Origin: a virus
Length of the DNA: 46,940 nucleotides
Direction: 5' to 3' (one strand)
IMG/VR virus record: IMGVR_UViG_3300050821_002632
Location: 1 to 46,940 of that record
Of this stretch, positions 39,341 to 44,967 are shown in pieces. The notes beneath the pieces were generated by a model, which was not told where the DNA came from, did no database searches, and saw nothing but the letters and a program-made list of their open reading frames with translations. A program made the translations under genes and the position numbers. Positions within the stretch are counted from its first letter, which is position 1. The number at the start of each line of letters is the position of its first letter.

Positions 39341-39369
39341 TATATATAAGATATATCTTAGTATGTCAA
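39341..39369 (-). promoter_or_regulatory. Sigma70-like promoter with palindromic operator
   Basis: On the minus strand TTGACA (39369-39364), a 17-bp spacer and TATATA (39346-39341) form a near-consensus promoter. The spacer contains the perfect palindrome TAAGATATATCTTA (39347-39360). A start about seven bases after the -10 box falls on the ATG at 39334. A repressor on the palindrome would block polymerase directly. Confidence 0.75.
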
Positions 39370-39452
39370 GAGAAAAATGGGGATGAGGATATAAATCTAT
39401 ATGACCTACCCTCCATCTTTCGGCTGCTTCCCTTATCTATGTGGAGGGGTAG

Positions 39453-39878
39453 CTACTCAGACTTCGTTGTGATTACCTTGACGGGCTCGTCAACCTTGTC
39501 GTTTGTTGATACGTAGACTGAGAGAGCTGTATTGATCGTTGTATCGGGAGACGATACTTTATGATTTCCACGCTCTGCAAACACTGTGTTAGAGAGGATA
39601 AACTTCGCTGCGTCAAGATCGTTTACATCTAGCTTATTACTGACTACAGAGATGCTCTTTGGTATCAGTCTATGGGATTCAACCTGGCCAGACTGAAGCA
39701 TTTTGTCAATGTCGCTCAGTTCTATGATACTGGCGACCGTGTTGACGCTCATTCCCAGGTCACGAGCTATCTTGGACTTAGGCTCGCCAGCCATCCTTCT
39801 GGCGATCACATTATTCTTGAGTGCTGGAGCCTTGCGGGAAGTCTTGCGTAGATAACTCTTTTTTGCGCTATCGGCCAT
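39453..39878 (-). CDS. Helix-turn-helix protein, possible small terminase (141 aa)
   Basis: ATG at 39878 follows AAGGGGAAT. An N-terminal Lys/Arg-rich arm leads to a helix-turn-helix (VIARRMAGEPKSKIARDLGMSVNTVASIIE, residues about 24-53). A helical part (LIPKSISVVSNKLDVNDLDAAKFILSNTVF) and a polar tail follow. This layout suits a TerS that binds the packaging site, or a transcription regulator of the flanking operators. It is separated from terL by a promoter and two genes. The 83 bases from 39370 to 39452 downstream of it hold no gene that I can see. Confidence 0.6.
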   Translation of the reverse strand: MADSAKKSYLRKTSRKAPALKNNVIARRMAGEPKSKIARDLGMSVNTVASIIELSDIDKMLQSGQVESHRLIPKSISVVSNKLDVNDLDAAKFILSNTVFAERGNHKVSSPDTTINTALSVYVSTNDKVDEPVKVITTKSE

Positions 39879-39928
39879 ATTCCCCTTGACTATTGGTTAC
39901 GTCCAGCTCGCTTCCTGTCCAGCTTAAT

Positions 39929-39957
39929 CTAGTACTCCAATAGTACTAATATGTCAA
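39929..39957 (-). promoter_or_regulatory. Sigma70-like promoter overlapping TAGTACT inverted repeat
   Basis: On the minus strand TTGACA (39957-39952), 17 bp, then TACTAG (39934-39929). The -10 match is weak. TAGTACT (39930-39936), CCAAT, AGTACTA (39942-39948) is a perfect inverted repeat lying over the spacer and -10 region. It would drive the helix-turn-helix gene. Confidence 0.6.
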
Positions 39958-39961
39958 GAAA

Positions 39962-39974
39962 GAGATTTCCACAG
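39962..39974 (+). repeat. 13-nt repeat GAGATTTCCACAG, copy 1
   Basis: This sequence recurs exactly at 43383-43395. Both lie just upstream of TTGACA promoters. The core TTTCCACA is one or two bases from a DnaA box (TTATCCACA), so initiator or activator binding is possible. Chance is not excluded. Confidence 0.5.
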
Positions 39975-39998
39975 GATATGCACAGGTAGCAGACTATT

Positions 39999-40090
39999 TA
40001 GTACTATCCCTTAAATTGGTACTTGCATATTGTAATACGCGTGTACTACAGTGTGGGTGTAAGGCAATCGCAGGGGAAGGGGGAATAGGG
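39999..40090 (+). promoter_or_regulatory. Rightward start region with another TAGTACTA site
   Basis: TAGTACTA at 39999-40006 is a further copy of the operator core found at 39930 and 39941. TGTAAT (40032-40037) fits a -10 box with a poor -35. Transcription of the rightward small genes probably starts here, divergent from the helix-turn-helix gene. AGGGGAAGGGGGAATAGGG precedes the first start codon. Confidence 0.4.
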
Positions 40091-40339
40091 ATGAAGATAC
40101 GCTTCACTGATCGCAGCACTGGCAAGGCGAAGATAGTCAGCTATGGCTGGGCATCCATTCAGATTGAGCGCATGTATGCCGGTCCCGAGCGCATCTTTGA
40201 GAACTGGCGCAAGGGATTGCCGTTGGTAACTGAGTATCACGTGTACGAGCCAGTTCCAGACTCTACATCTGATTTCGAGCCGGAGCGGGATGAACAGGCT
40301 ATGCAAGATAACAAGGTTGAGCCGGAACACTTTGCCTAG
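40091..40339 (+). CDS. Hypothetical protein (82 aa), first rightward gene
   Basis: ATG at 40091 sits behind a purine-rich ribosome-binding site; the longer in-frame reading from 40016 would begin inside the promoter area. The product MKIRFTDRSTGKAKIVSYGWASIQIERMYAGPERIFENWRKGLPLVTEYHVYEP is an alpha/beta small domain with an acidic tail. Family not recognised; an early role is inferred from position. Confidence 0.6.
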   Translation: MKIRFTDRSTGKAKIVSYGWASIQIERMYAGPERIFENWRKGLPLVTEYHVYEPVPDSTSDFEPERDEQAMQDNKVEPEHFA

Positions 40340-40392
40340 AGGGAGCGTAGCCTGGCACGCCGAAGCCAAGGGGAATGGGAATTGGAGGGCAC

Positions 40393-40602
40393 ATGGTACG
40401 CGTATCAGACCTAGTTGACCAGATCGGCCACAACGGACCACGAGCGATTCTCTATTGCTCCGCGTGTGGGCAAGAAGCCAGCGCGAACGCAGGGGACTAT
40501 TGGAATCTGCCGAATAATTACGAGTTTGAGTGCTGTGGGTTCCCAATGGTCAAGGTTGTCAAGAGTACGCACTATTCGCACGTTGACGCAGAGCATGTCT
40601 AA
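40393..40602 (+). CDS. Cys-containing small protein (69 aa)
   Basis: ATG at 40393 follows GGAGGGCAC; an ATG at 40375 lies before that site. The sequence ILYCSACGQEASA...NYEFECCGFPMVKV has C-x2-C and CC, a likely zinc ribbon. The C-terminus has HYSHVDAEH, which may add metal ligands. Overlaps the next small frame by eight bases. Confidence 0.6.
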   Translation: MVRVSDLVDQIGHNGPRAILYCSACGQEASANAGDYWNLPNNYEFECCGFPMVKVVKSTHYSHVDAEHV

Positions 40603-40711
40603 AGGCCATTGCTCGGGAGCATCCCTTGGTACGCTTGGCACGTCGCCGGGTGTGATGCTCCCTGTGGAGTGGCTTGAGATGTCAAATCCAATGAGAGAGG
40701 CGACACAATGA
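40595..40711 (+). CDS. Possible 38-aa peptide
   Basis: ATG at 40595 overlaps the previous stop, and its TGA (40709-40711) overlaps the next ATG at 40708. The peptide MSKGHCSGASLGTLGTSPGVMLPVEWLEM has no motif. Coupling on both sides is the only support. Confidence 0.4.
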   Translation: MSKGHCSGASLGTLGTSPGVMLPVEWLEMSNPMREATQ

Positions 40712-40929
40712 AAGACGCATTAGAGCAATTGATTGATGTAAACGGGCCAGCACACGTATTAGACCTATTCATCGAAGTATGCCACGAAAAGGCCGAGCAT
40801 CTCCGCACCAATTGGCAAGATGATGATATGGCGCGTCAGTGGGAGCGCATTGCCAAGAGGCTCGACAAGGTGACTCCGGCTATCGGATTGATTGCTGACA
40901 CGCTTGGATTCAAGGCGGTGCAATCGTGA
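40708..40929 (+). CDS. Hypothetical helical protein (73 aa)
   Basis: ATG at 40708 (ATGA). The sequence DALEQLIDVNGPAHVLDLFIEVCHEKAEHLRTNWQDDDMARQWERIAKRLDKVTPAIG is a helical bundle. Small phage proteins of this look ('H.L......C..KA.HL...WQD...A..W......L') are widespread but uncharacterised. Overlaps the next gene as GTGA. Confidence 0.6.
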   Translation: MKDALEQLIDVNGPAHVLDLFIEVCHEKAEHLRTNWQDDDMARQWERIAKRLDKVTPAIGLIADTLGFKAVQS

Positions 40930-41213
40930 GTATGAGCAAGAAGGATTTTATCGCACTGGCCGACGCCTTGCGAGCCGAGCATCAAGCAATGTGCATGGCG
41001 CACACTCGTAACTCAGCCAAGGCTAATACCTTTGAAACGGGATACGCAAACGGTTGCATCAATGGCGTGTCTCAGTCTATTCGGGCGATTGCAGACGTGT
41101 GTGCGGCAGCTAACCCAAGGTTCAAGCGCGACCGCTGGCTGGCCTATATTGCCGGTGAGTGTGGACCGAACGGAGGGACTATTCGGGGTTTAGGAAAGGT
41201 TAAGGTGAGCTGA
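40926..41213 (+). CDS. Conserved-looking small phage protein (95 aa)
   Basis: GTG at 40926, or ATG 40932. The sequence KKDFIALADALRAEH...INGVSQSIRAIADVCAAANPRFKRDRWLAYIAGECGPNGGTIR matches a common phage pattern ('F..lA..l........v..vA..C...NP.F.r.rFl...') of unknown function. Helical N-terminus, basic centre. Early-type position. Confidence 0.6.
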   Translation: MSMSKKDFIALADALRAEHQAMCMAHTRNSAKANTFETGYANGCINGVSQSIRAIADVCAAANPRFKRDRWLAYIAGECGPNGGTIRGLGKVKVS

Positions 41214-41214
41214 G

Positions 41215-41403
41215 ATGCCGACAAAGACTGCAAGAGAAGCATTCTGGGCCAAGGTAGCGGACGAGATGTGTTCATGTGATCATCTCAAAACAATGCACGC
41301 TGGTGTGATAGGTCATGGTGCCTGCTTAGAATTATCATGCCCATGCGTGAAGTACACTTGGGATCACTTCGTTGATGAGAATGGAAAGGAGGTCCACCGA
41401 TGA
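41215..41403 (+). CDS. Cys/His-rich small protein (62 aa)
   Basis: ATG at 41215, two bases after the previous stop. The sequence EMCSCDHLKTMHAG...GHGACLELSCPCVKYTWDHFV has the arrangement C-x-C-x-H...H...H-x2-C...C-x-C. Small proteins of this type recur in phages and actinobacteria and likely bind zinc or a cluster. Ends overlapping the next ATG. Confidence 0.65.
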   Translation: MPTKTAREAFWAKVADEMCSCDHLKTMHAGVIGHGACLELSCPCVKYTWDHFVDENGKEVHR

Positions 41404-41561
41404 GACAAAGCGATTACCAACAGACAAGACAAGATATGGACCGTATCGAGGGCATCGGCATCATTACCGCTATCTCTCTGCTCGTGGTAGGGGCCATCCT
41501 TGGAGGGATAGCAGCTGAGGGAATCAGGCTGTGGTTGCAGGCTCTATGGGTGCCCCGGTGA
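41400..41561 (+). CDS. Single-helix membrane protein (53 aa)
   Basis: ATG at 41400 (ATGA overlap), behind AAAGGAGGTCCACCG. A polar N-terminus (SDYQQTRQDMDRIE) precedes one transmembrane segment (GIGIITAISLLVVGAILGGIAA) and a short amphipathic end. Its TGA overlaps the next GTG. Possible early membrane modulator; no family recognised. Confidence 0.6.
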   Translation: MRQSDYQQTRQDMDRIEGIGIITAISLLVVGAILGGIAAEGIRLWLQALWVPR

Positions 41562-41776
41562 CCTTAGATCAATACTTTGCTCTGCCGGATACGCCGATGA
41601 AACGCAGCCCAGTAGGTAAGGCTATGCGTAGGGTATTAGGGTACCCAGCTCATTACGACTTTCCACGCCACGTCTATGAATCTACCCGAGAAGGAGCCCA
41701 CGAGAGGTTATACGGGTTTAGCAAGCGCAGTAAGCGTTTGGCTATACCCCTACCCAGAAAGACTCTGCGTGGCTAA
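41558..41776 (+). CDS. Small basic protein (72 aa)
   Basis: GTG at 41558 (GTGA overlap). The sequence TLDQYFALPDTPMKRSPVGKAMRRVLGYPAHYDFPRHVYESTREGAHERLYGFSKRSKRLAIPLPRKTLRG is very basic with several His and Tyr, suggesting nucleic-acid contact. Family not recognised. Confidence 0.55.
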   Translation: MTLDQYFALPDTPMKRSPVGKAMRRVLGYPAHYDFPRHVYESTREGAHERLYGFSKRSKRLAIPLPRKTLRG

Positions 41777-41820
41777 TAGGTGGCTGCAGCAGCGTTTAAA
41801 CACTATCTAGGAGGCTATCA

Positions 41821-41982
41821 GTGAGCATCGTATCCCTTTGCTTGGGGCTAGGAATAGGGTTAGCAACTGGAATAGGCTTAGTGAAGTGGGTCTTGGCTGG
41901 TTCCGATCAACGTTGTGGAGTGTGCCTTAACTGCAAGTCTGCCGATAAACATATGCCTTGTGAAAGGAGGACCAATGCCTGA
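41821..41982 (+). CDS. Membrane peptide with Cys cluster (53 aa)
   Basis: GTG at 41821 follows AGGAGG by six bases. The N-terminal 27 residues are one hydrophobic Gly/Leu-rich helix (IVSLCLGLGIGLATGIGLVKWVLAG). The rest has CGVCLNC...MPC, four Cys suitable for a metal. Overlaps the next gene by eight bases. Confidence 0.6.
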   Translation: MSIVSLCLGLGIGLATGIGLVKWVLAGSDQRCGVCLNCKSADKHMPCERRTNA

Positions 41983-42247
41983 GCAATGGTTTTGTTTGGA
42001 CTGTAACATACTGATATCGTTGAACATGCACGGATATTGCTCTCGTTGCGGGGGTAACTCCGTAGTCTCCGATCAACTGGAGAACCGTATCCTAGAACAA
42101 TTCCCCAAGAGAGTAGCGAATGAGGGCTATCAGGACTGGCTAACGCGCCTACGGGCTGAGAATGCCGCCGCTGAGTTACGCCGGCAGGAACAACGCCGCA
42201 TAGACGATCTGGATAGAGCCTCAGGAGTGCAGGAGTATGAGGACTAA
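41975..42247 (+). CDS. Zinc-ribbon protein (90 aa)
   Basis: ATG at 41975, five bases after AGGAGG. The sequence WFCLDCNILISLNMHGYCSRCGGNSV is a clear C-x2-C / C-x2-C zinc ribbon. A charged helix follows (LTRLRAENAAAELRRQEQRRIDDLDRA). Last gene of this rightward group, facing the converging ATPase gene. Confidence 0.65.
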   Translation: MPEQWFCLDCNILISLNMHGYCSRCGGNSVVSDQLENRILEQFPKRVANEGYQDWLTRLRAENAAAELRRQEQRRIDDLDRASGVQEYED

Positions 42248-42252
42248 ACTGA

Positions 42253-42377
42253 GCGCGGAACTCAGCTATTGTCTATATATATAGTAACTTTAGCATAGTT
42301 CCGCACCTACTTATCCCCTTTATTATCTAGGTGCCCCGGAGGGCGGAACTAACAATGCCTTTTCTGAGTTCCGCGCC
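42253..42377. other. Nested inverted repeats between converging genes
   Basis: A perfect 13-bp inverted repeat, GCGCGGAACTCAG (42253-42265) and CTGAGTTCCGCGC (42365-42377), encloses a second one, TAGTTCCGC (42296-42304) and GCGGAACTA (42343-42351). The latter extends inward as GCACCT/AGGTGC. GCGGAACT thus occurs four times in alternating orientation. A 12-bp palindrome CTATATATATAG (42273-42284) lies between. It may be a two-way terminator, an origin or a protein-binding array. Confidence 0.7.
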
Positions 42378-42378
42378 C

Positions 42379-43113
42379 TTACGCACCTTCAACCCAGCTA
42401 TCGAATTCAGCCAGTAAAGTACGCTCATTTATACGCAGGTAGAGGGACGAAATCGGCTTGCCTCTGCGGATGGTAAAGCTCACCTTGACGATACCTTTGC
42501 GGCGGCGTTCAGGCACGCACATCAGAAAGCTATCACCCTTACCGTATAGGACTGAACTGCCGCGCATGTTGTCTGGCCCGTGCCGGCCTGAATCCTTCTG
42601 AGGCTTGCTCATATGGTGGATGATATCCGAGGCAAAGCCATGCCGCTGTCTGAGGTAATCGACTCCCCCCATAACGCGCATCATGTCCTGAGCTTGGTTC
42701 TCATTGCCGCCGTGAAACTCTATTAGGGGATCGAATATCACCACGTCTGGAGCACAGCGATAAATAATGAAGCTGATATGGTCCCTGCCGCCTGGAGTAT
42801 CTAGCTTGGCCTCAAGATCGCAGCTATGCACGAAGATCTTCTCTTCGAACAAGGTACGCTCGGGGGGCTTCATTTCCGACACCATATGCCGGAAACGCTC
42901 TTGCAAGCTGTACTCACCCATTTCCTGCTCAAGGATAAGCACCTTCTGAGCTCCGCTGACCGTAAAGAAGGGCTCGCGCTCCTTCTCTCGGACAGCTTTG
43001 GTCACGTTGAACAGAGGCGTCCCAGTCACCAAGTGATAGCACATTGTAGTGGCAATGATGCTCTTGTAAGCCTTGGGAGGCCCACAGGTCATCATAATTG
43101 ACTGTTTATCCAT
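42379..43113 (-). CDS. RepA-like AAA ATPase (244 aa from first ATG, probably longer)
   Basis: The first ATG is 43113, but the frame stays open and protein-like up to 43296 (…WRWHTEPNRESVNEILKQIAAVGTEVLTAKQIIEKQF…SQGL), with only CTG 43293 as a start. Walker A is GPPKAYKS (residues 11-18 from the ATG) and Walker B is VVIFDP (Asp128). The pattern then fits RepA/DnaB-type AAA_25 ATPases: HHMSKPQ sensor region, RGSSVLYGKGDSFL. Such proteins are hexameric helicases or loaders starting phage or plasmid replication. It is the only replication-type gene visible here. Confidence 0.75.
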   Translation of the reverse strand: MDKQSIMMTCGPPKAYKSIIATTMCYHLVTGTPLFNVTKAVREKEREPFFTVSGAQKVLILEQEMGEYSLQERFRHMVSEMKPPERTLFEEKIFVHSCDLEAKLDTPGGRDHISFIIYRCAPDVVIFDPLIEFHGGNENQAQDMMRVMGGVDYLRQRHGFASDIIHHMSKPQKDSGRHGPDNMRGSSVLYGKGDSFLMCVPERRRKGIVKVSFTIRRGKPISSLYLRINERTLLAEFDSWVEGA

Positions 43114-43266
43114 AAGACCTTGACTGACAATAGCTTGTGAGGATTCGAATTGCTTCTCTATGATCTGTTTGGCGGTGAGAACTTCAGTACCTACTGCGGC
43201 GATCTGCTTCAGGATCTCATTAACTGATTCTCTATTCGGTTCCGTGTGCCACCTCCACGAAGGATA

Positions 43267-43298
43267 GAGGGCTAACGTGTCGTGGCACGCCAGCCCTC
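43267..43298 (-). promoter_or_regulatory. Hairpin in the leader of the ATPase gene
   Basis: GAGGGCT (43267-43273) pairs with AGCCCTC (43292-43298). Inside, CGTG and CACG pair across a short loop with a two-base internal mismatch. No U-tract follows on either strand. It covers the only possible upstream start (CTG 43293), so it may control translation of the long ATPase form. Confidence 0.5.
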
Positions 43299-43330
43299 AT
43301 TTCAAGGGGAAAGGTCAAACTGCAGGCTAC

Positions 43331-43359
43331 GGTATATCCCTGATTGATTCGAGCTACAA
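43331..43359 (-). promoter_or_regulatory. Possible leftward promoter for the ATPase gene
   Basis: On the minus strand TTGTAG (43359-43354), 17 bp, TATACC (43336-43331). Both hexamers are imperfect. The predicted start (about 43324) gives a leader containing the hairpin. Confidence 0.35.
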
Positions 43360-43382
43360 GTATTATTTAGGGCACTTTTCAG

Positions 43383-43395
43383 GAGATTTCCACAG
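43383..43395 (+). repeat. 13-nt repeat GAGATTTCCACAG, copy 2
   Basis: An exact second copy of 39962-39974, located 26 bases before the TTGACA of the rightward promoter. The DnaA-box-like core is discussed at copy 1. Confidence 0.5.
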
Positions 43396-43420
43396 ACTGA
43401 AAATAATCTGTAATTAGGGC

Positions 43421-43453
43421 TTGACAGAGTTCACGTACCTGCGGTACATACGT
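43421..43453 (+). promoter_or_regulatory. Sigma70-like promoter with inverted repeats
   Basis: TTGACA (43421-43426) is followed after 17-18 bp by GTACAT/TACATA (from 43444). The -10 box is weak, suggesting activation or tight control. GTACC-TGC-GGTAC (43435-43447) and ACGTA (43433-43437) / TACGT (43449-43453) form inverted repeats over the -10 region, a likely operator for the regulator encoded just downstream. Confidence 0.6.
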
Positions 43454-43472
43454 GGTGCACACAGGAGATGCC

Positions 43473-43649
43473 ATGAACGATAAGGTACCCATCACCATAA
43501 CCCTGAGGATCAGCCGGAACGACAGGGCGACTCTCAGGCGCGTAGAGAAAGTAGCCAAGCTGCCCTATAGCCAGATATGCCGGCAGGCCATAGCGGAATA
43601 TTGTCAGAAGATGCTAACACAGGAAGCGGCTCAGGAGACTCCGCAATGA
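43473..43649 (+). CDS. Ribbon-helix-helix regulator (58 aa)
   Basis: ATG at 43473 follows CAGGAGATGCC; the frame is open to 43452 but without a better site. The sequence VPITITLRISRNDRATLRRVEKVAKLPYSQICRQAIAEYCQKML is a CopG/Arc-type strand-helix-helix with a polar tail. Located right after a promoter bearing inverted repeats, it probably represses its own operon, which holds the recombination genes. Distinct from the 45-aa regulator at 39197. Confidence 0.7.
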   Translation: MNDKVPITITLRISRNDRATLRRVEKVAKLPYSQICRQAIAEYCQKMLTQEAAQETPQ

Positions 43650-43834
43650 TGACTCCTGAAGAGTTTCACGCAAAGATGCTGGAGATATTCCATATCCCAG
43701 AAGGAAGAATATATCATCCAGATTCTGAGGCTGCTCACTGTGCCGCTGATGATCTGATGTGTAACTTGCTTAGTGAAATGGGATATACGGCTGGCATTCA
43801 AGTATTCATTGACGCTGAGAAGTGGTACGCATGA
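43646..43834 (+). CDS. Hypothetical protein (62 aa)
   Basis: ATG at 43646 (ATGA overlap) after CAGGAGACTCCGCA. The sequence MMTPEEFHAKMLEIFHIPEGRIYHPDSEAAHCAADDLMCNLLSEMGYTAGIQVFIDAEKWYA is compact and helical, and resembles small uncharacterised phage proteins ('M..LL...GY..G...f....kWYA'). Ends overlapping the resolvase start. Confidence 0.6.
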   Translation: MMTPEEFHAKMLEIFHIPEGRIYHPDSEAAHCAADDLMCNLLSEMGYTAGIQVFIDAEKWYA

Positions 43835-44244
43835 TTATAACTTTCTCTGTTCCCGGTACCCCTCAGCCCTGCCAGTATCGGCAGACCACCAAGGGGATTA
43901 TCTACCAGAAGGCGGCTACTAAGAGCTGGCAGAAGGCCGTAGGGATGGCTGCGATGGTAGCGGCGAGAGAACAGTGTTCGGGATTCAAATTGGGTATGTA
44001 TTCAGGGCCGATAGAAGGCTGGGCTATCTTCAGGCTGCAGCCCAGCAAGAGCACTAAGCACGATAGCGGTGCTACTCATCTGCAGAAGCCCGATATAACG
44101 AACTTGTGGAAGGGACTTGAGGACGGCCTGAAACATATCCTATGGGCTGATGATTGCCAAGTCCAATCTGCCTTCATTCAGAAGATGTGGAGTAACGGCA
44201 ATCCCGGTGCGGAGATCAGAATCGATTTGGTGGAATATGAGTAG
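43831..44244 (+). CDS. rusA: RusA-like Holliday junction resolvase (137 aa)
   Basis: ATG at 43831 (ATGA). The N-terminus IITFSVPGTPQPCQYRQT is the RusA strand. KPDITNLWKGLEDGLKHILWADDCQVQSAFIQKMW (about 87-120) carries the conserved Asp/Lys set (Asp88, Asp98, Asp107-108). RusA dimers cut four-way junctions during phage recombination and packaging. The operon context with RecT and a RecB-like nuclease supports it. Confidence 0.85.
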   Translation: MIITFSVPGTPQPCQYRQTTKGIIYQKAATKSWQKAVGMAAMVAAREQCSGFKLGMYSGPIEGWAIFRLQPSKSTKHDSGATHLQKPDITNLWKGLEDGLKHILWADDCQVQSAFIQKMWSNGNPGAEIRIDLVEYE

Positions 44245-44422
44245 ATTCCATGTTGGTCAAGTTGTAATGGTCAAAACCATTATCGGATCAGTCTATCCAG
44301 TAAAGCTACGAAAGCGCACCAATATTGGGGATGACAGCAGAGGTCCAGCGTGGATGGATACTCTCTCTAACGTGGAATATGAGAATGAGATGAGGCCGCT
44401 CAATAGGAAAGAACGAGTATGA
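44237..44422 (+). CDS. Hypothetical small beta protein (61 aa)
   Basis: ATG at 44237, overlapping the resolvase end by eight bases. The sequence SRFHVGQVVMVKTIIGSVYPVKLRKRTNIGDDSRGPAWMDTLSNVEYENEMRPLNRKER begins like a small SH3-like barrel and ends with 'E.EMRPL...E', a motif seen in tiny phage proteins near recombination genes. Function unknown. Confidence 0.55.
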   Translation: MSRFHVGQVVMVKTIIGSVYPVKLRKRTNIGDDSRGPAWMDTLSNVEYENEMRPLNRKERV

Positions 44423-44967
44423 CAATCAATAGAGTATGGTCCATGCCGAACAAGTGGACTTTTAAGATTCCACCAATCATGAATCTGGTACACAAGTATG
44501 CTGGCGATGGCAAAGGGTGGGTTGATCCATTTGCAGGTTGTAGTGAGTTTGCGGAGCGCCGAAACGACTTAAATCCACTGATGCAGCAGCCTTATCATAT
44601 GGAAGCTGCCGACTTTTTGAAGGAGTTAGGGCGTTGTGGATATTACTGCGATGAGAGTATAGGTCACGTAGATCACAAGGAAATCCTCGGCGTGATATTT
44701 GACCCGCCCTACTCGCTGACACAGGTAAGCAGGTCCTATGAAGAAATGGGTTACAAGTTCAAGGGTAAGGAAGATCCCACAGGGGGATTCACGAAGGTCC
44801 GTGACGAGATCGCTAGATTAGTTCCTATTGGCGGTCATGTCATTTCCTTCGGCTGGAATACTGTTGGAATGGGCAAGGGCCGTGGATTTGAGATAACAGA
44901 GATTCTAATAGTCTGCCACGGTGGAAATAGAAACGACACACTCTGTACCGTAGAGAAAAGAATATGA
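44419..44967 (+). CDS. Adenine-specific DNA methyltransferase-like protein (182 aa)
   Basis: ATG at 44419 (ATGA). The opening RVWSMPNKWTFKIPPIMNLVHKY with WVDPFAGCSEFA (SAM loop, 34-45), NDLNP, and VIFDPPYSLTQVSRSYEEMG (DPPY at 95-98) matches the short phage adenine methylase group. It lacks a separate large target-recognition domain. It probably methylates phage DNA against restriction, since no restriction enzyme lies beside it. Overlaps the nuclease start by four bases. Confidence 0.8.
   Translation: MTINRVWSMPNKWTFKIPPIMNLVHKYAGDGKGWVDPFAGCSEFAERRNDLNPLMQQPYHMEAADFLKELGRCGYYCDESIGHVDHKEILGVIFDPPYSLTQVSRSYEEMGYKFKGKEDPTGGFTKVRDEIARLVPIGGHVISFGWNTVGMGKGRGFEITEILIVCHGGNRNDTLCTVEKRI

Noticed and set aside
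42253-42377. Complete MITE-type transposable element
   Set aside because: Although flanked by 13-bp inverted repeats, I see no target-site duplication and no second copy in the window.
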